From Lanius collurio (lineage: Eukaryota; Chordata; Aves; Passeriformes; Laniidae): a stretch of DNA of 64,000 nucleotides. The notes beneath the pieces were generated by a model, which had not been told where the DNA came from, did not search any database, and worked only from the letters and a program-made list of their open reading frames with translations. Made by a program: the position numbers and the translations under genes. The stretch lies in NCBI GenBank assembly GCA_020086605.1, contig JACBWW010000021.1, positions 8,547,196 through 8,611,195 on the forward strand, read 5' to 3'. This document shows, one piece after another, positions 1 through 11,340 of the stretch (the stretch's first letter is position 1; every line of letters starts with the position of its first letter).

Positions 1-3000
1 TCAGTCATGTCAGTGTTTAGCTGTGGAATATAAAGCATCAGGATTTAAGCAGAAAGAAACCGGAATACAGAGTTGTATCCAGGATCCCTGCAGTCTTTCC
101 CTCTAGCAGAGGGAAGTCAGCAGAAAACAAAGCCCCACTGCTCCTTTCCCTTGGCAAAGCTTTTCATCAGTTGAGCTATACTGGTGATGTGAAAACCAGA
201 AGACTGGGTATCTGTTGTGGTTAATCAGTGCAAAGTGGCAAAACTGTGCTAGTGCAGCTACAATTATTTAGTGCAGTTCTTTGGGATGTGGGTGCAGAAA
301 GTCTTTCATTTCACTTCAGCCAGCTAACAGGAGCTGCCCCCTTCCTTGCACCAGCTCTGACACATCTCTGGAAGGAGGAGCAAGGAGGAGATGGGCATGA
401 GCATCCTGTCTGGATTTGGCTGCAGAGCTGAGGGGCAGGGTTGGGGCTGTCCCAGCACCTGAGTTGCTCCCACAGGAGAGCAGCTCCACACTGAGACCCA
501 CATCCTCATCTCCTCCTGATGGAGGTGCTCAGAGCTAGGTGACATTAACCATCACTTGGGCTTTTAATTAGCTGGGCTTTGTATTTAAAGCCCATATTGG
601 GCATTTTGAAACCTGCCATGCAGCATGTCTTATCCATGATTGCTTTTCATGAGACTTGTGGTGCTGCGTTTTCTGGCCTCTGGTAGCACAATCTGGAGCT
701 GTGAGAGAAAGCCCTTGGGGGCTAATCCATGGCTGTGGGCCAGTTTCTGCATAAACTGGTCTTATTTTTGAAGTCCATTTTCTCCAGTACACTTTTTTTT
801 TGGCCTGCAAAAGACTTCTTCATTTAAAATGAAGAGCATAACACTCTCTCCTTTCAGTTGGTCTTTTGGACATGAGCCAGCAGTGCCCACAACAGCTGTA
901 CCACAGTTTAAACATTCAGTCTCTAATGGTTTGGGGAACATTAGGGTTTTTAAGGCTTCAACAGGTCTAGAGTAAATAGTGGTCAATAAAGAGTAGCTCT
1001 TCTTTGTATCCCTACGCTCTCAGCGCTCCTCACTAGAATAAAGCATGCTTAGAATATAATCATTGCAAAATTAATATCCATGAAAGGTTCTTTTTTAAAA
1101 AAAAAGAATCATAGAGAAAGCTGTTTCACTAAAAGAAGAGTTTGCAAGAGTTCAGCTCTCAGGACTCTGGTAACGGGCATGGGGAAGTTTGCACGTAATG
1201 TCTGAGGGAGACGTGCAGGTCCTGGGCTTGTGTCGCTCCCCATGTGTGTGTTTAGTGACTGGGAGGAGCAAATAAATCACAGTATTCCTTTCTCTATGGC
1301 CTTCTTCCACCCACCTATTGATGATGTACACAAGAGTTACTTATGATTTTGTGTCTTCCTTATGGCTTTCTGGTATCGCATGCAGTCAAAAGCCAGCGTG
1401 TGCTAATTGATAATATTTAGTATAGTGTTTTGGACCCAAATATGGTAACAAATTAATGTTAGCAGTGATGTGTGATAGTTGGGTATTGCCCTTATTAGAG
1501 ATTGAACCCAATGCTGGGGACCCTTAATGATATGAGCAAATGAATGTTGGTGGAGCTGTCAAGCAGCAAGGAGGGAACTGCTCATTTCCTTCAAGTTTGT
1601 AGATGTGGGTGAGCAAACACAGTCAATGTGGGGCTGGTTTCTAGGGGAAAGCTCTTGGGCCTTGCAGCCCTTCTGTGACACTGGGCCAAGTGTCTGCCAG
1701 CGCCTTGGCCCAGGAAGGGTTAAATTGCTCCCTTGGCCACTGGCCACTTGGACTTTGTGTGCAGCACTTGGTGTAGCTGTGAAAAAATAGTTTGTAACTC
1801 CTTGTACTCTCTGTAGGGAATTGATTAACCCCTTCCAGTCCCCTTCTTTGTGTTTGCTGCTGGTGTGAGGTGTACCTTGGCTCCCAGAGAGGGATCAGAG
1901 CTGCGGGATCCTGGCACACCCCGTGCCTGCTGCAGCCTGCTGAATGCAAGGGGACAAGGGGGACGCTGGAGTGGGAGAGGGGGAGACTTCATAGGAAAAA
2001 CATCGAACATGCCAGCCTTGCAAGGCATTCTTCTGAAAAATAGGATTATATAAAAGCCTGGCTGCTGTGGTGCTTCTCATTAGCTGCACCACAGGGTTGG
2101 CCGGAGTGCAGGGCTCGGGCAGTTGTCACCTTTTTGGCTGGAGCAAGGTGGCTGTTAATAGATGTTTCAGTTGTAAATTGCTTTGTGTTGAAGCCCCAGT
2201 AAATTCTTGCTGAGATATGTTTTATTTTCAGTTCAGTTTTTGAAGCAAGCTAGTTTTGGGAAGGGGCAAGAAAGACTATTAGAAGTTAAACAGTCGACCC
2301 TAAGAGATTACTCCTGAGTGGCAAGCCAGAGCTTTAAAACATGCTTCTTAATTTTAATTTGTGCCATTTGCTAGGGGTTCCTATCTTTACTTCCACTGGG
2401 AAGTTTCATAACATTTTCCTACCCATCGGTATTCTATTAAAACTTTGTTGTGTAATCTGAAAGCCTTTCTGCTTCTCATGGTTTCCTCTTCAGAATGCCC
2501 TAGGTAGCAATTTTAGAGTAAATGCATTCAGGCTGCATGGTCTTGATTTTGTTCTTATAAATTCAAAACAAGACTTGAAAGTAAATCCTATTGTCAGTTT
2601 TCTTTTAAATTGCAGCAGCCTAATGATGTGATTTAAGAATTTTTGTCTAATGTCACAGTAGTCCTGGAAAAGCCTTTGGCTAGAGTTGTAGTTAAAATGT
2701 CAGTGAAATTTGTTATCATATGCATTTAATACTTCTAGTTCTACATATACATAGTGTTAGAGGACAGATCAGTGTTGTCAGTAAAATAAGTTGGTCCTGC
2801 AGTGTTGGACTGATCCTTTTCTTCCCGTGTGAGTTCTCCACTGTAATAGGCTGTGCTCACAGGACTGACCCTAAGTGGGTATGATTTTAGGTCTCCTAGA
2901 GCCCTTCACAGCAACAGCGAGGTTGAAAGTGACCAAAAAAATAAAGTGTTATTAGTAGAGGAAACAATACAGGGATACAAATGAAGAATAGTCTTTTGGG

Positions 3001-4811
3001 TGACTGGAAAAAAGTGTTTCTTGGGAAAGCTTGAGGTTCATTCAGTTTGGATAACTCTGTTGGACATGGGATTAAACCAGCTAACCTCTGCCCATAACGC
3101 TCTTTTAAATCTTGCATGACTTCTAAAGGGATATTATACATCTCGACAGGCAGCTCATCTGAGGCCTGCCAAGGGGCCATGGCCAAGATGTTCTCCTTTG
3201 GCTGCGTTGCTGCGCGGATCCATCCATCCTCTGGCCTGGATTGCTCCCAGACAGCGTGCACGCAGCAGGGATCACTTGGGGAGAGCGGGAAGAAGGTGAA
3301 CTTGAAGGAGAGGGGGCAGGGGACTGGTGGTGACCCATAAAATAAATGTCCTTCCTTTCTCAGTCCAGCTGAAATTCCTCCCTCCCTCCTTTGCAGTGAT
3401 TTACATGTGCTCAGATTAAAATCCGTGCTCCCAGTGGGCTCAGCTTGCTCCGTGCTGTCGGCGGCGATACGCCGAATGTCAGGTTTCAGCATGCACACAG
3501 CCAGCTTGTTAAGATAGCAGCAATTAAATCCAGGTGCAAGTTTATCCCTAAGATTCAGTGTCTGTCCACAATAATGGGAAAAATGCAACTGAAGGCCTAA
3601 TAAAACAGGACTTGTGCTGGCTCTGAGCAGCTGGTAAAGGGAAGGTTTCTGTGCTGATGATTTTCCTTTCAGTGCTCTGTTTAATTGCCATCATATTTGA
3701 GACATTCTCCCTGGTTCTTTTTTGGGTTTCGCTCTTTGCTGATCTGTACAGCCCCTTTTACGTAAGCTTTATTGACTGTGTTACCTGTGGCAGATTCCAC
3801 TGCCAGTAACGGGGATTGGATCTCATATTGAATGAAGGTGCTGTGTCAGCTTTGGCAGGTTGATGACATTTGTGCTGTGACACAGAATCTGCCCGTGGTC
3901 TTTTTTTCCATTATCTAAGCTGGTATATACCTTTGGCCCCAAGGTTTCTTTATCAGTTTATTTTCCACATTATCATCCTGGTTTGTCTTTCACGATATCA
4001 GCTACTGCCTGAGCTACTGGGTACTGTAAAGCTGGTTTGTCTGCTTTCCTGAGACTTGTGAATCTAATCTCAGCTCACTATCTTTTTGTTTTGAAATAGC
4101 AAATGCCATGTTAAGGATGTTTTTATTCTGGTGTACACATGCATCCTGTATTACCTGACTTCTGGAACTCCAGGAATCTCAAATGCACTTTACTATCCAT
4201 TGATATTTTAAAATGACAGCTGTAGCTTTGCATTGCAGCACTTGAGGTAACATATTTGGCATCTTGGCCAAAACATTCAGCAACCTGCATCTTTAATGCC
4301 TAAACCTGGATTTTTAAAGCCTAAATGGTATTTGGGTACAATGGAAAAGGTGTTGTCAGATTTGCTTAGTATGTACTTGGCATCCCTTTTTATTGTTCTT
4401 TATTATTAATATTAAAACAATGGGAAACAGATGAATAATAAGAGTTTTGTAGTGAACACTTCACGGTGTTATTTTCCTGGTGATGGTGTGCTGTTGTGAA
4501 GAAATGAGCTTACAATAGACTTACTGCTGAATTGTTTGGCTGCCGGTGATATCTCTAGAATGGGCTATGGTAATCCCAAATCCATGATAGATGTTTCTTT
4601 CACCAGTTTACAATGAATAATCCTCTTAATTTCCTTGAATAGCAGCTGGTATTGCTACAACCTGTGTCTAAACCCAAGAACAGCTTATTCAGAAAGCCTT
4701 CTGGCCCTGTGAGCAAGGGGGAATTCTCTCCCAGCGGGGTTGCGTGGGCAAACTTTCACAGGGTCAGCACTGCCGAGGCTCTGACTTTTCCTCCCTCTCT
4801 CTCTCTTCTAG
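1..4811 (+). other. CHSY1: CHSY1 last intron (3' part)
   Basis: Non-coding sequence upstream of the last CHSY1 exon. I find no frame resembling the preceding CHSY1 exon, so the whole stretch is read as the 3' part of the last intron. It ends in a strong pyrimidine tract (about 4786-4809) and the acceptor AG at 4810-4811. The only notable content is an unexplained open frame on the opposite strand at 2896-3588, listed separately. The sequence is AT-rich apart from a CpG-bearing patch near 3440-3480. Confidence 0.75.
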
Positions 4812-6404
4812 ATGCAGCAGCTGTTCTACGAGAATTACGAGAAGAACAAAAAAGGCTACATCCGAGACCTGAGGAACAGCAAAATACACCGAGCCATAAC
4901 ACTGCACCCCAACAAGAACCCCCCATACCAGTACAGGCTGCACAGCTACATGCTGAGCCGCAAGATCGCGGAGCTGCGCCACCGCACCGTGCAGCTGCAC
5001 CGCGAGATTGTGCTCATGAGCAAGTACAGCAACACCGAAATCCACAAGGAGGACCTGCAGCTGGGCATGCCGCCCTCCTTCATGCGGTTCCAGCCTCGCC
5101 ACCGCGAAGAGATCCTGGAGTGGGAGTTTCTTACAGGAAAATACTTGTATTCGGGCGCTGACGGGCAGCCGCCTCGGAGAGGAATGGATTCGTCCCAGCG
5201 CGAAGCGTTGGATGACATCGTTATGCAGGTCATGGAAATGATCAACGCCAACGCCAAGACCCGGGGGAGGATCATCGATTTCAAGGAAATACAGTATGGA
5301 TACCGCAGGGTGAACCCCATGTACGGAGCCGAGTACGTGCTGGACCTGCTGCTTCTCTACAAGAAGCACAAGGGGAAGAAGATGACGGTCCCTGTGCGAA
5401 GGCACGCGTACCTCCAGCAGACCTTCAGCAAGATCCAGTTCATGGAGCATGAAGAGATGGATGCCAAAGAGCTGGCCAGCAAAATCAACCAGGATTCTGG
5501 GTCCTTGTCCTTCCTCTCCAACTCGCTGAAGATGTTTGTCCCCTTCCAACTCAGCAAGTCCAAAGCAGAAAGGAAGGAGCTCAAAGACAAGAAGATCAAC
5601 ATCCTGATCCCTCTCTCCGGACGTTTTGACATGTTTGCAAGGTTCATGGGGAATTTTGAAAAGACGTGCCTCATTCCAAACCAGAACGTCAAGCTGGTTG
5701 TCCTGCTTTTCAATTCCAACTCCAACCCTGACAAAGCAAAGCAAATCGAGCTGATGAGAGAATACCGCTCTAAATACCCCAAGGCGGACATGCAGGTGCT
5801 GCCAGTGTCGGGGGAGTTCTCAAGGGCACTGGCTCTGGAAGTTGGATCTTCTCAGTTCCAGAATGAGTCTTTACTTTTCTTCTGTGATGTTGACTTAGTG
5901 TTTACCACAGAATTCCTCCAGCGGTGTAGAGCCAATACAGTTTTGGGTCAGCAAGTATATTTTCCCATCATTTTTAGCCAGTATGATCCAAAGATTGTTT
6001 ATAGTGGAAAGGTTCCTAGTGACAATCATTTTGCCTTCACTCAGAAAACAGGTTTCTGGAGGAACTATGGCTTTGGTATCACCTGTATTTACAAAGGTGA
6101 CCTTCTTCGAGCGGGTGGCTTTGATGTCTCCATCCAAGGTTGGGGCCTTGAAGATGTAGATCTATTTAACAAAGTCATTCAAGCTGGCTTAAAAACTTTC
6201 CGAAGCCAAGAAATTGGAGTAGTCCATGTGCATCACCCTGTTTTTTGTGACCCTAATCTTGATCCAAAACAATATAAAATGTGCTTGGGGTCCAAAGCTT
6301 CAACTTATGGGTCCACACAACAGCTGGCTGAAATATGGTTTGAAAAAAACGACCCAAATTTTGGGAAAAGCAGCAATACTAATGGCTCAGTGAGGACAGC
6401 CTAA
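4812..6404 (+). CDS. CHSY1: Chondroitin sulfate synthase 1, last coding exon
   Basis: This exon encodes the C-terminal 530 residues of CHSY1, a Golgi type II membrane enzyme. CHSY1 adds alternating glucuronic acid and N-acetylgalactosamine to growing chondroitin chains together with its partners (CHPF family). The ATG at the left edge is not the start codon: it follows a pyrimidine tract and acceptor AG, and in CHSY1 proteins the residues MQQLFYENYE are internal. The signal-anchor and the N-terminal galactosyltransferase-like part lie in exons outside the window. Visible here are the linker with RRVNPMYGAEY and the C-terminal glycosyltransferase domain. That domain carries the DxD-type metal-binding motif in FFCDVDLVF (about residue 357 of the exon) and the GWGLEDVDLFNK motif typical of this transferase family. 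The stop TAA is at 6402-6404 after NGSVRTA, the usual CHSY1 C terminus. Base composition changes sharply inside the exon (see findings). Identification is near certain. Confidence 0.97.
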   Translation: MQQLFYENYEKNKKGYIRDLRNSKIHRAITLHPNKNPPYQYRLHSYMLSRKIAELRHRTVQLHREIVLMSKYSNTEIHKEDLQLGMPPSFMRFQPRHREEILEWEFLTGKYLYSGADGQPPRRGMDSSQREALDDIVMQVMEMINANAKTRGRIIDFKEIQYGYRRVNPMYGAEYVLDLLLLYKKHKGKKMTVPVRRHAYLQQTFSKIQFMEHEEMDAKELASKINQDSGSLSFLSNSLKMFVPFQLSKSKAERKELKDKKINILIPLSGRFDMFARFMGNFEKTCLIPNQNVKLVVLLFNSNSNPDKAKQIELMREYRSKYPKADMQVLPVSGEFSRALALEVGSSQFQNESLLFFCDVDLVFTTEFLQRCRANTVLGQQVYFPIIFSQYDPKIVYSGKVPSDNHFAFTQKTGFWRNYGFGITCIYKGDLLRAGGFDVSIQGWGLEDVDLFNKVIQAGLKTFRSQEIGVVHVHHPVFCDPNLDPKQYKMCLGSKASTYGSTQQLAEIWFEKNDPNFGKSSNTNGSVRTA

Positions 6405-7480
6405 TGTCCAGCTATGCTGGAAAAGACTTTTTTTTTAATTATCTAATTTATTTTTGGGAAAATGTTTTTTGATAATTCACTTTTAAAAGACCACACAGGA
6501 TATATTTTAGAAATCATCGTTGTTTTCTTACAAAGCGCTCGTATTGAGAAGAACAAGGCCCTTGGGTTTTTTTGTTGTTGTGTTTTTGGTTTTGAACAAA
6601 ACTGTGATCAGTATTTGCCTTCAAACAAAAAAAAAAAAGAAAAAAAGAATTGTTTAAGAGTTATCTGACTGATCAGTGGAAATCTGACTTGAATTAGAAT
6701 TTCCTTATGAACAAAAGATTGTTTCCTCTTGTTTCCAGTGCTGTCTTCACGGCTGGGATTCTGTAAATTGGGACCTGAGCGTGCAAAGCCAAGTGACAAA
6801 ACGCTGTGTCTAAATGTTTTTGGTGTGACTGCTACCGTGCAAAAATTCTACTCTGGTTCAGGATTAGCCTTTAAATTGTGTTAGAAAATCTGAGTTGTTG
6901 TGGTGATGAGAAGGGTGGTAATTGCAGGAGGTTGTTTTGGGTTTTTTTTTTTTCCCTAATAGCTGATTATTTCAGTTTAAAAATACACTTCCACTTATTA
7001 TGAGCAGTTGAGGGAAAGAAGTAAGCACAAGCTGCGATCCGATTAGTCCTTGTAGAAATTGCTGTGTTTGATATTTGGTCCATATATGGATGGAATGTTT
7101 GGGGAATCCGAGGTGGGTTCTGTGTACTGTCCTCAGCCGCCGTCCGAGGGCTGAGTGATGCGACCAGGAAATGCCTGGTGAGCGAGGGGAAGAGGCTGGG
7201 AAATGGGAATCCCTCACAGCCAAACGACAGCACACAATGAACAATCCAAGTTTCCTGAGGAGAGCTTGGAAAACTCCTCTGCACCGAGAGTCCTGCGCCC
7301 GATTGCATCGATTTTGTTCAGTTGGTTATGTGATGTTGATGGGAACAATTATTACATTTGATTACTAGTTTTGTTTTGGGATTATTTTTTTTCTGTATCT
7401 GCTAGACCGTTAATTTATTTAATATCCATTGTTTTAGGTTCTTGACCTTTCCTTGAATATCTGTTAGTCATTTTAATATT

Positions 7481-7522
7481 TTATATATATATATATATGT
7501 GTGTGTAAATATATATATATAT
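7481..7522. repeat. TA/GT dinucleotide microsatellite
   Basis: Two TA runs flank a short GT run. It lies inside the presumed CHSY1 3'UTR. Confidence 0.9.
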
Positions 7523-7785
7523 TAGGAATGTATTGCATCTTCTCACTGGTAAGGTAGTGTACACCATACTTACAGTAAATGATCTCCAAAGATTACTTTC
7601 TAAACTATTTTTTTCATTAATCTTTTTTTTTTTCCCCTCAAATTTCTTTAACAGTTTTGGAATGACTTCAGTGAGTTTAGGAAATTTTTTGGTATTCCAA
7701 GAAGAAGTGGGGATGAGGAGGCTGAATACAAGGAAAATGTGATCCTTGTGAGTTAACATGTAGCAGGGTAAGAGAAAATACACAA

Positions 7786-7791
7786 AATAAA
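7786..7791 (+). terminator. CHSY1: Candidate proximal CHSY1 poly(A) signal
   Basis: AATAAA hexamer in the CHSY1 3'UTR about 1.4 kb after the stop. Another copy follows at 7917-7922. Which of them is used cannot be told from sequence. Confidence 0.4.
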
Positions 7792-8226
7792 GTGCCTTAA
7801 AGTCAGATAGGGAACCCTGTACACTGAGACTTAGACAGTGAATGGACATTGTCATTGAAGCAGATGATCTCTTGGGACCTATGTACCTGTAAATATCCTG
7901 CTCAGCAGAAACAAAAAATAAAAACCAGCGAACAATATATTTTTCTATCATATCCTCCAGCCCCATTTCATCTCAGTTCCACTTCGCCTACTCTTTGGGA
8001 AGTGGAGACGAGTGAAGGAATTGAGAAAACCCAAAGCTTAGGTGGTTGTTGCCATGTTTGAAGGGATCTTACGGAGCAATTGCTATTCCAGTGGAAGAAA
8101 TAACTGTTGTTTACACGTGTATGGAGTATGAACTGCAACTAGCATAGTCTGTGTCTTACCATGTTCATAATTTTCTGGTGACAGTCCCAAGGATGTAGGT
8201 ACTTGGATGGATTCAGTGCATGGAAA

Positions 8227-8292
8227 TTTTTTCTTTCCCTTCTCTTTTTTTCTTTCCTTTCTTTTCTTTTTTTCTTTTTTTTTTTTTTTTTT
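8227..8292 (+). repeat. Polypyrimidine (T/C) low-complexity tract
   Basis: About 65 bases of T with interspersed C, ending in an uninterrupted T run. It lies just before the distal AATAAA of CHSY1. Read on the other strand it gives a meaningless lysine-rich open frame. Confidence 0.9.
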
Positions 8293-8312
8293 AAGACTTG
8301 CTTCTAAGATGC

Positions 8313-8318
8313 AATAAA
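8313..8318 (+). terminator. CHSY1: Candidate distal CHSY1 poly(A) signal
   Basis: AATAAA immediately followed by a T-rich stretch. It is the last such hexamer before the CpG-bearing intergenic sequence starting near 8345. I favour it as the main 3' end, but RNA evidence is needed. Confidence 0.5.
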
Positions 8319-11224
8319 GATTTTTTATTTGCAATCAGAGCTGCTCACGTCGTCAGTCCGTATCGTTCCACCCAGTGCAGGCACAGAGGTAACACACTTT
8401 GGGAAGTATGTCCAGGTAAAAGGATCTCCCTCTTCTGAAGGATTTTGGCCTCCGTGTTGTGTTTTGTCCTGGGATGAGCTCAGTGCTTCCACCTCAGCTC
8501 TGAGGGAAGGGAGAACAGACCCATTCATCAGGCCCTGGTGCTGTTGAGCTGTGCCATTCCCTGGTTCTGACATTTTCTTCGTGAAAACTTTAGAAGTACT
8601 TCTGCTGCCTGAAAATACCCCTAAATACACATTTCAAATGCATACAATGACAAGGCTGAATGGTGCTCTAATGTTTTGTGTATTCAAAACAGAGTAAAAA
8701 TAAGTACTAAGTGGGATGAGCACTTACTTTTTAATAGCTCTAGGAGTTGTTCAGTATTGGAGTGAGGACAAAATTAAGTCCCCAGGCAAGAATCTTAGGG
8801 GTTGCAGAGGTGTTTGTTCACACAAGCAACTTGTATTTGTGATACAGAAGAGCTTGAAGAATATGAACCCCAAAGAACAGCATCAAAAGGCGGGGGGGAG
8901 GAGGGGCAAAAAGCCCTGTACTGTATTTATTAACATTTATCATTATGTAGGACTTTTTTTAGCCCATAACAGCTGGTAAAAGCAGAATGTATGTAACTGG
9001 AAAAAGCCATTTAGTGAACAGCACCCATCTGGTATTCGAGTTTATTTCTGAGTGGCCACAGTTCTAATTCTGTTACCAAATCTCTATTAAAAGTGAATTT
9101 TGCACCAATCTTGCAGGCAGCTCTTGAGGCCCCACATTTCAATTGATCACATATTTTATAGACTCTCAGCTTAAAAGTGATCCATTTTAAAGTTAAATTT
9201 TAGTTATAACCCTTTATGACAAAGTCTAACTACATAAACCCCATTTTATACTAAAATGAGTGGCATTTGGTGCCCCAATTGTAAGGAACTGGCCTGAGGT
9301 GGAAACCATCAGCTGGTAAGTGCTAACCCAGCCTTGACAAAAATCCCTTCCGGAGCTGAAACATTTCATCTGCAATTTACTCCATTTGTTTGGTTTGGAC
9401 AGAAGTCTCCTTGATGCTGAGGAAGCTGGAAAACCCTGGAGGGTTTGCATCTGGGCCACAGACGTGAGAAAATGAGATGGTGTCATCCTGAAAATGAAGG
9501 ACATGGTGCCCAGTCATGTGCTGTTTATCGAGATGTTGCTCTTCTTCATTAAAACAACTAAAAATGTGAGAGGCTTCTTTCCCTCATTATTCCGGTGCAG
9601 GTAACCTGGGTTGGATGCTGTGTTGGCTGTGGGCATCCTCACAGCAATAAAACACCCACCCAAGCAGAGCTTTGCAGTTCCTGGGCACCTTCCCTGATCA
9701 TCCATGGATGGGGAGCTGGATTTATTAAGGCTGTTTTCTGAAAACTTCTCCCTCCTGCTCAAGATTGATGATGGGAAAAAGAGGCAAAGAGAGATAGGGA
9801 AAAAGTGAGTCCAGAAAGGCAGCAGGTACTTCTGGTGGCTGTTGTGCTGCATGTGACTATTTACACGTGAAGCATTTATCTGTGACTTTGCAGAGTCACA
9901 GTCCATGGAAGCATTTCAAGTTCTGGTCGTTTAGGCACAGTGAGGGTTTATTACAAGGAAAACTCAGTGACCAGCTCCAGCCCCACTTAGCTCCCCTGGA
10001 CCTGGCTGGATGGTTCCTTTCAGCAAAATCAGCACAAAGTCCTGCTGACCCAAATCTGCTTACTCTTGAGTTTTTGTGGAAGCCTCTAACTTTACATTGC
10101 AAATTATTATCCTGAGCCGTTTCGCATGAATACTTGCTAAAAATACTCGGCTTGCACAGCCAGCCGCAATCGGGAGCTTTTTGGAAAGAAAATCTTACAG
10201 AGGCATTAAAAATGGGGAGAAGGTCCAGGCCCCACCAGGCTCCTCCTCTGCTCTGGCCATGCTGATCCCTTGGCTGCTGGGACACTGCCCACATGGGACT
10301 TGTTTTAAATTAATGCTTTTGTACCCAGTGCACTCTGCCAACATGGGTTGTGCAGACCAGAGCAAATTCAGGGATTTTGATCCCAGTTGGAGCTCAAAAG
10401 CCACCTCCTTCTTGGGCTTAGGCAGCCTTGGATACAACCTGAGCTCCCCAGCTAAGGCAGTGCATCCCATGAGGAATCCTTTCCAACTATTTTCCTGGAT
10501 TTTACCTGGCTGCTGTTGCCAGAAGCACTTTTATTCCTCATGTCCAAATTGCTGCTGGCACTTTCCCAGGTGTAAGAAACGTGTCCATGTCCTTTCAAAT
10601 CTCCAAAACCATCTCCCCAGTCTCCTCCTGCCCAGGAATCTCTACCACCTTCTAAATCACTTTTATGAGTGGGGTGAAAAAAATTAACATTAAAAAAATA
10701 ACAGCCCAAATTCTGGGCTGGTGTGTTTACTTTCACACTTTAAACCTCACATTTAATTGACCTGAATCAACTCCTACATTTCCAGCAGGCTGGCCTGGAG
10801 TGTCTTGGAAATTGGGGGTCCCCCCTGTTTGGCTGGGGATGTCAGGAAGACTTTGTTGGGGTCCTGCTTTCTGTCTCACTGTTTTAGAAAAAGAAGACAA
10901 AAGAATAACATAACCTTTGTGGTTTTTTTCACTTTTCACCTAGAGGGCTTCCAAAAGGGGCACAGTTTAAAGTAATTCTGTGATAAAATAAACCTCCAGT
11001 GCAAACAGGCTGTGATAAGGGGCAGATAAAGGTTGTTTGCTGTGCCAGCATTGGCTCTGCCAGGATGGTTCTGTGTGCTGGGGTAGGGCCATAATGGCCC
11101 TGGGAAACCTGAATCTCTGTGGAGGTTCCACTCACGGGTTGGGGATGTGCCCGGGCCTTCTGTCCCCTGCCAGCATCACTTGGGATTGCCCCAGTGCTGA
11201 GCACCTGGCCCAGGTCAGCTCAGC

Positions 11225-11340
11225 CCCAGCCCAATCCCTGGCATCATCCTTAACTCCGGCCCCATTCCTGGTCCCATCCTTCTCCTCATTTTCATCCCCA
11301 CCCCCAGCTCCATCCCTGGACCCATCCTTACCCTCCTCCA
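11225..11340. repeat. Degenerate tandem repeat, C-rich (about 30-40 bp units)
   Basis: Three or so imperfect copies share the pattern CC-ATCCCTGG-CCCATCCTT separated by variable C/T-rich spacers. The copies are too diverged to fix an exact unit length. Confidence 0.5.

Larger units (their letters stand above)
6405..8335 (+). other. CHSY1: CHSY1 3' untranslated region (extent inferred)
   Basis: AT-rich sequence after the CHSY1 stop codon with several T-rich and ATTTA-containing stretches. Candidate poly(A) signals AATAAA lie at 7786-7791, 7917-7922 and 8313-8318. The last is followed by a T-rich stretch and gives a 3'UTR of about 1.9 kb. The right end is therefore inferred, and shorter isoforms ending near 7.8-7.9 kb are possible. 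No protein-coding frame in it is credible. Confidence 0.6.

Noticed and set aside
4812..4814. ATG as the CHSY1 start codon
   Set aside because: It directly follows a splice acceptor, and CHSY1 proteins have these residues in the middle of the chain, so it is an internal methionine.
4764..5744. 326-codon open frame on the - strand opposite CHSY1
   Set aside because: It is a shadow of the GC-rich, codon-biased part of the CHSY1 exon. It has no family resemblance of its own and it ends where the composition changes.
8083..8334. Lysine-rich - strand frame
   Set aside because: It is a translation of the polypyrimidine tract at 8227-8292.
10181..10687. 168-codon open frame in the intergenic spacer
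   Set aside because: No recognisable motif, no splice or promoter context, and overlapping frames of similar length on the other strand.
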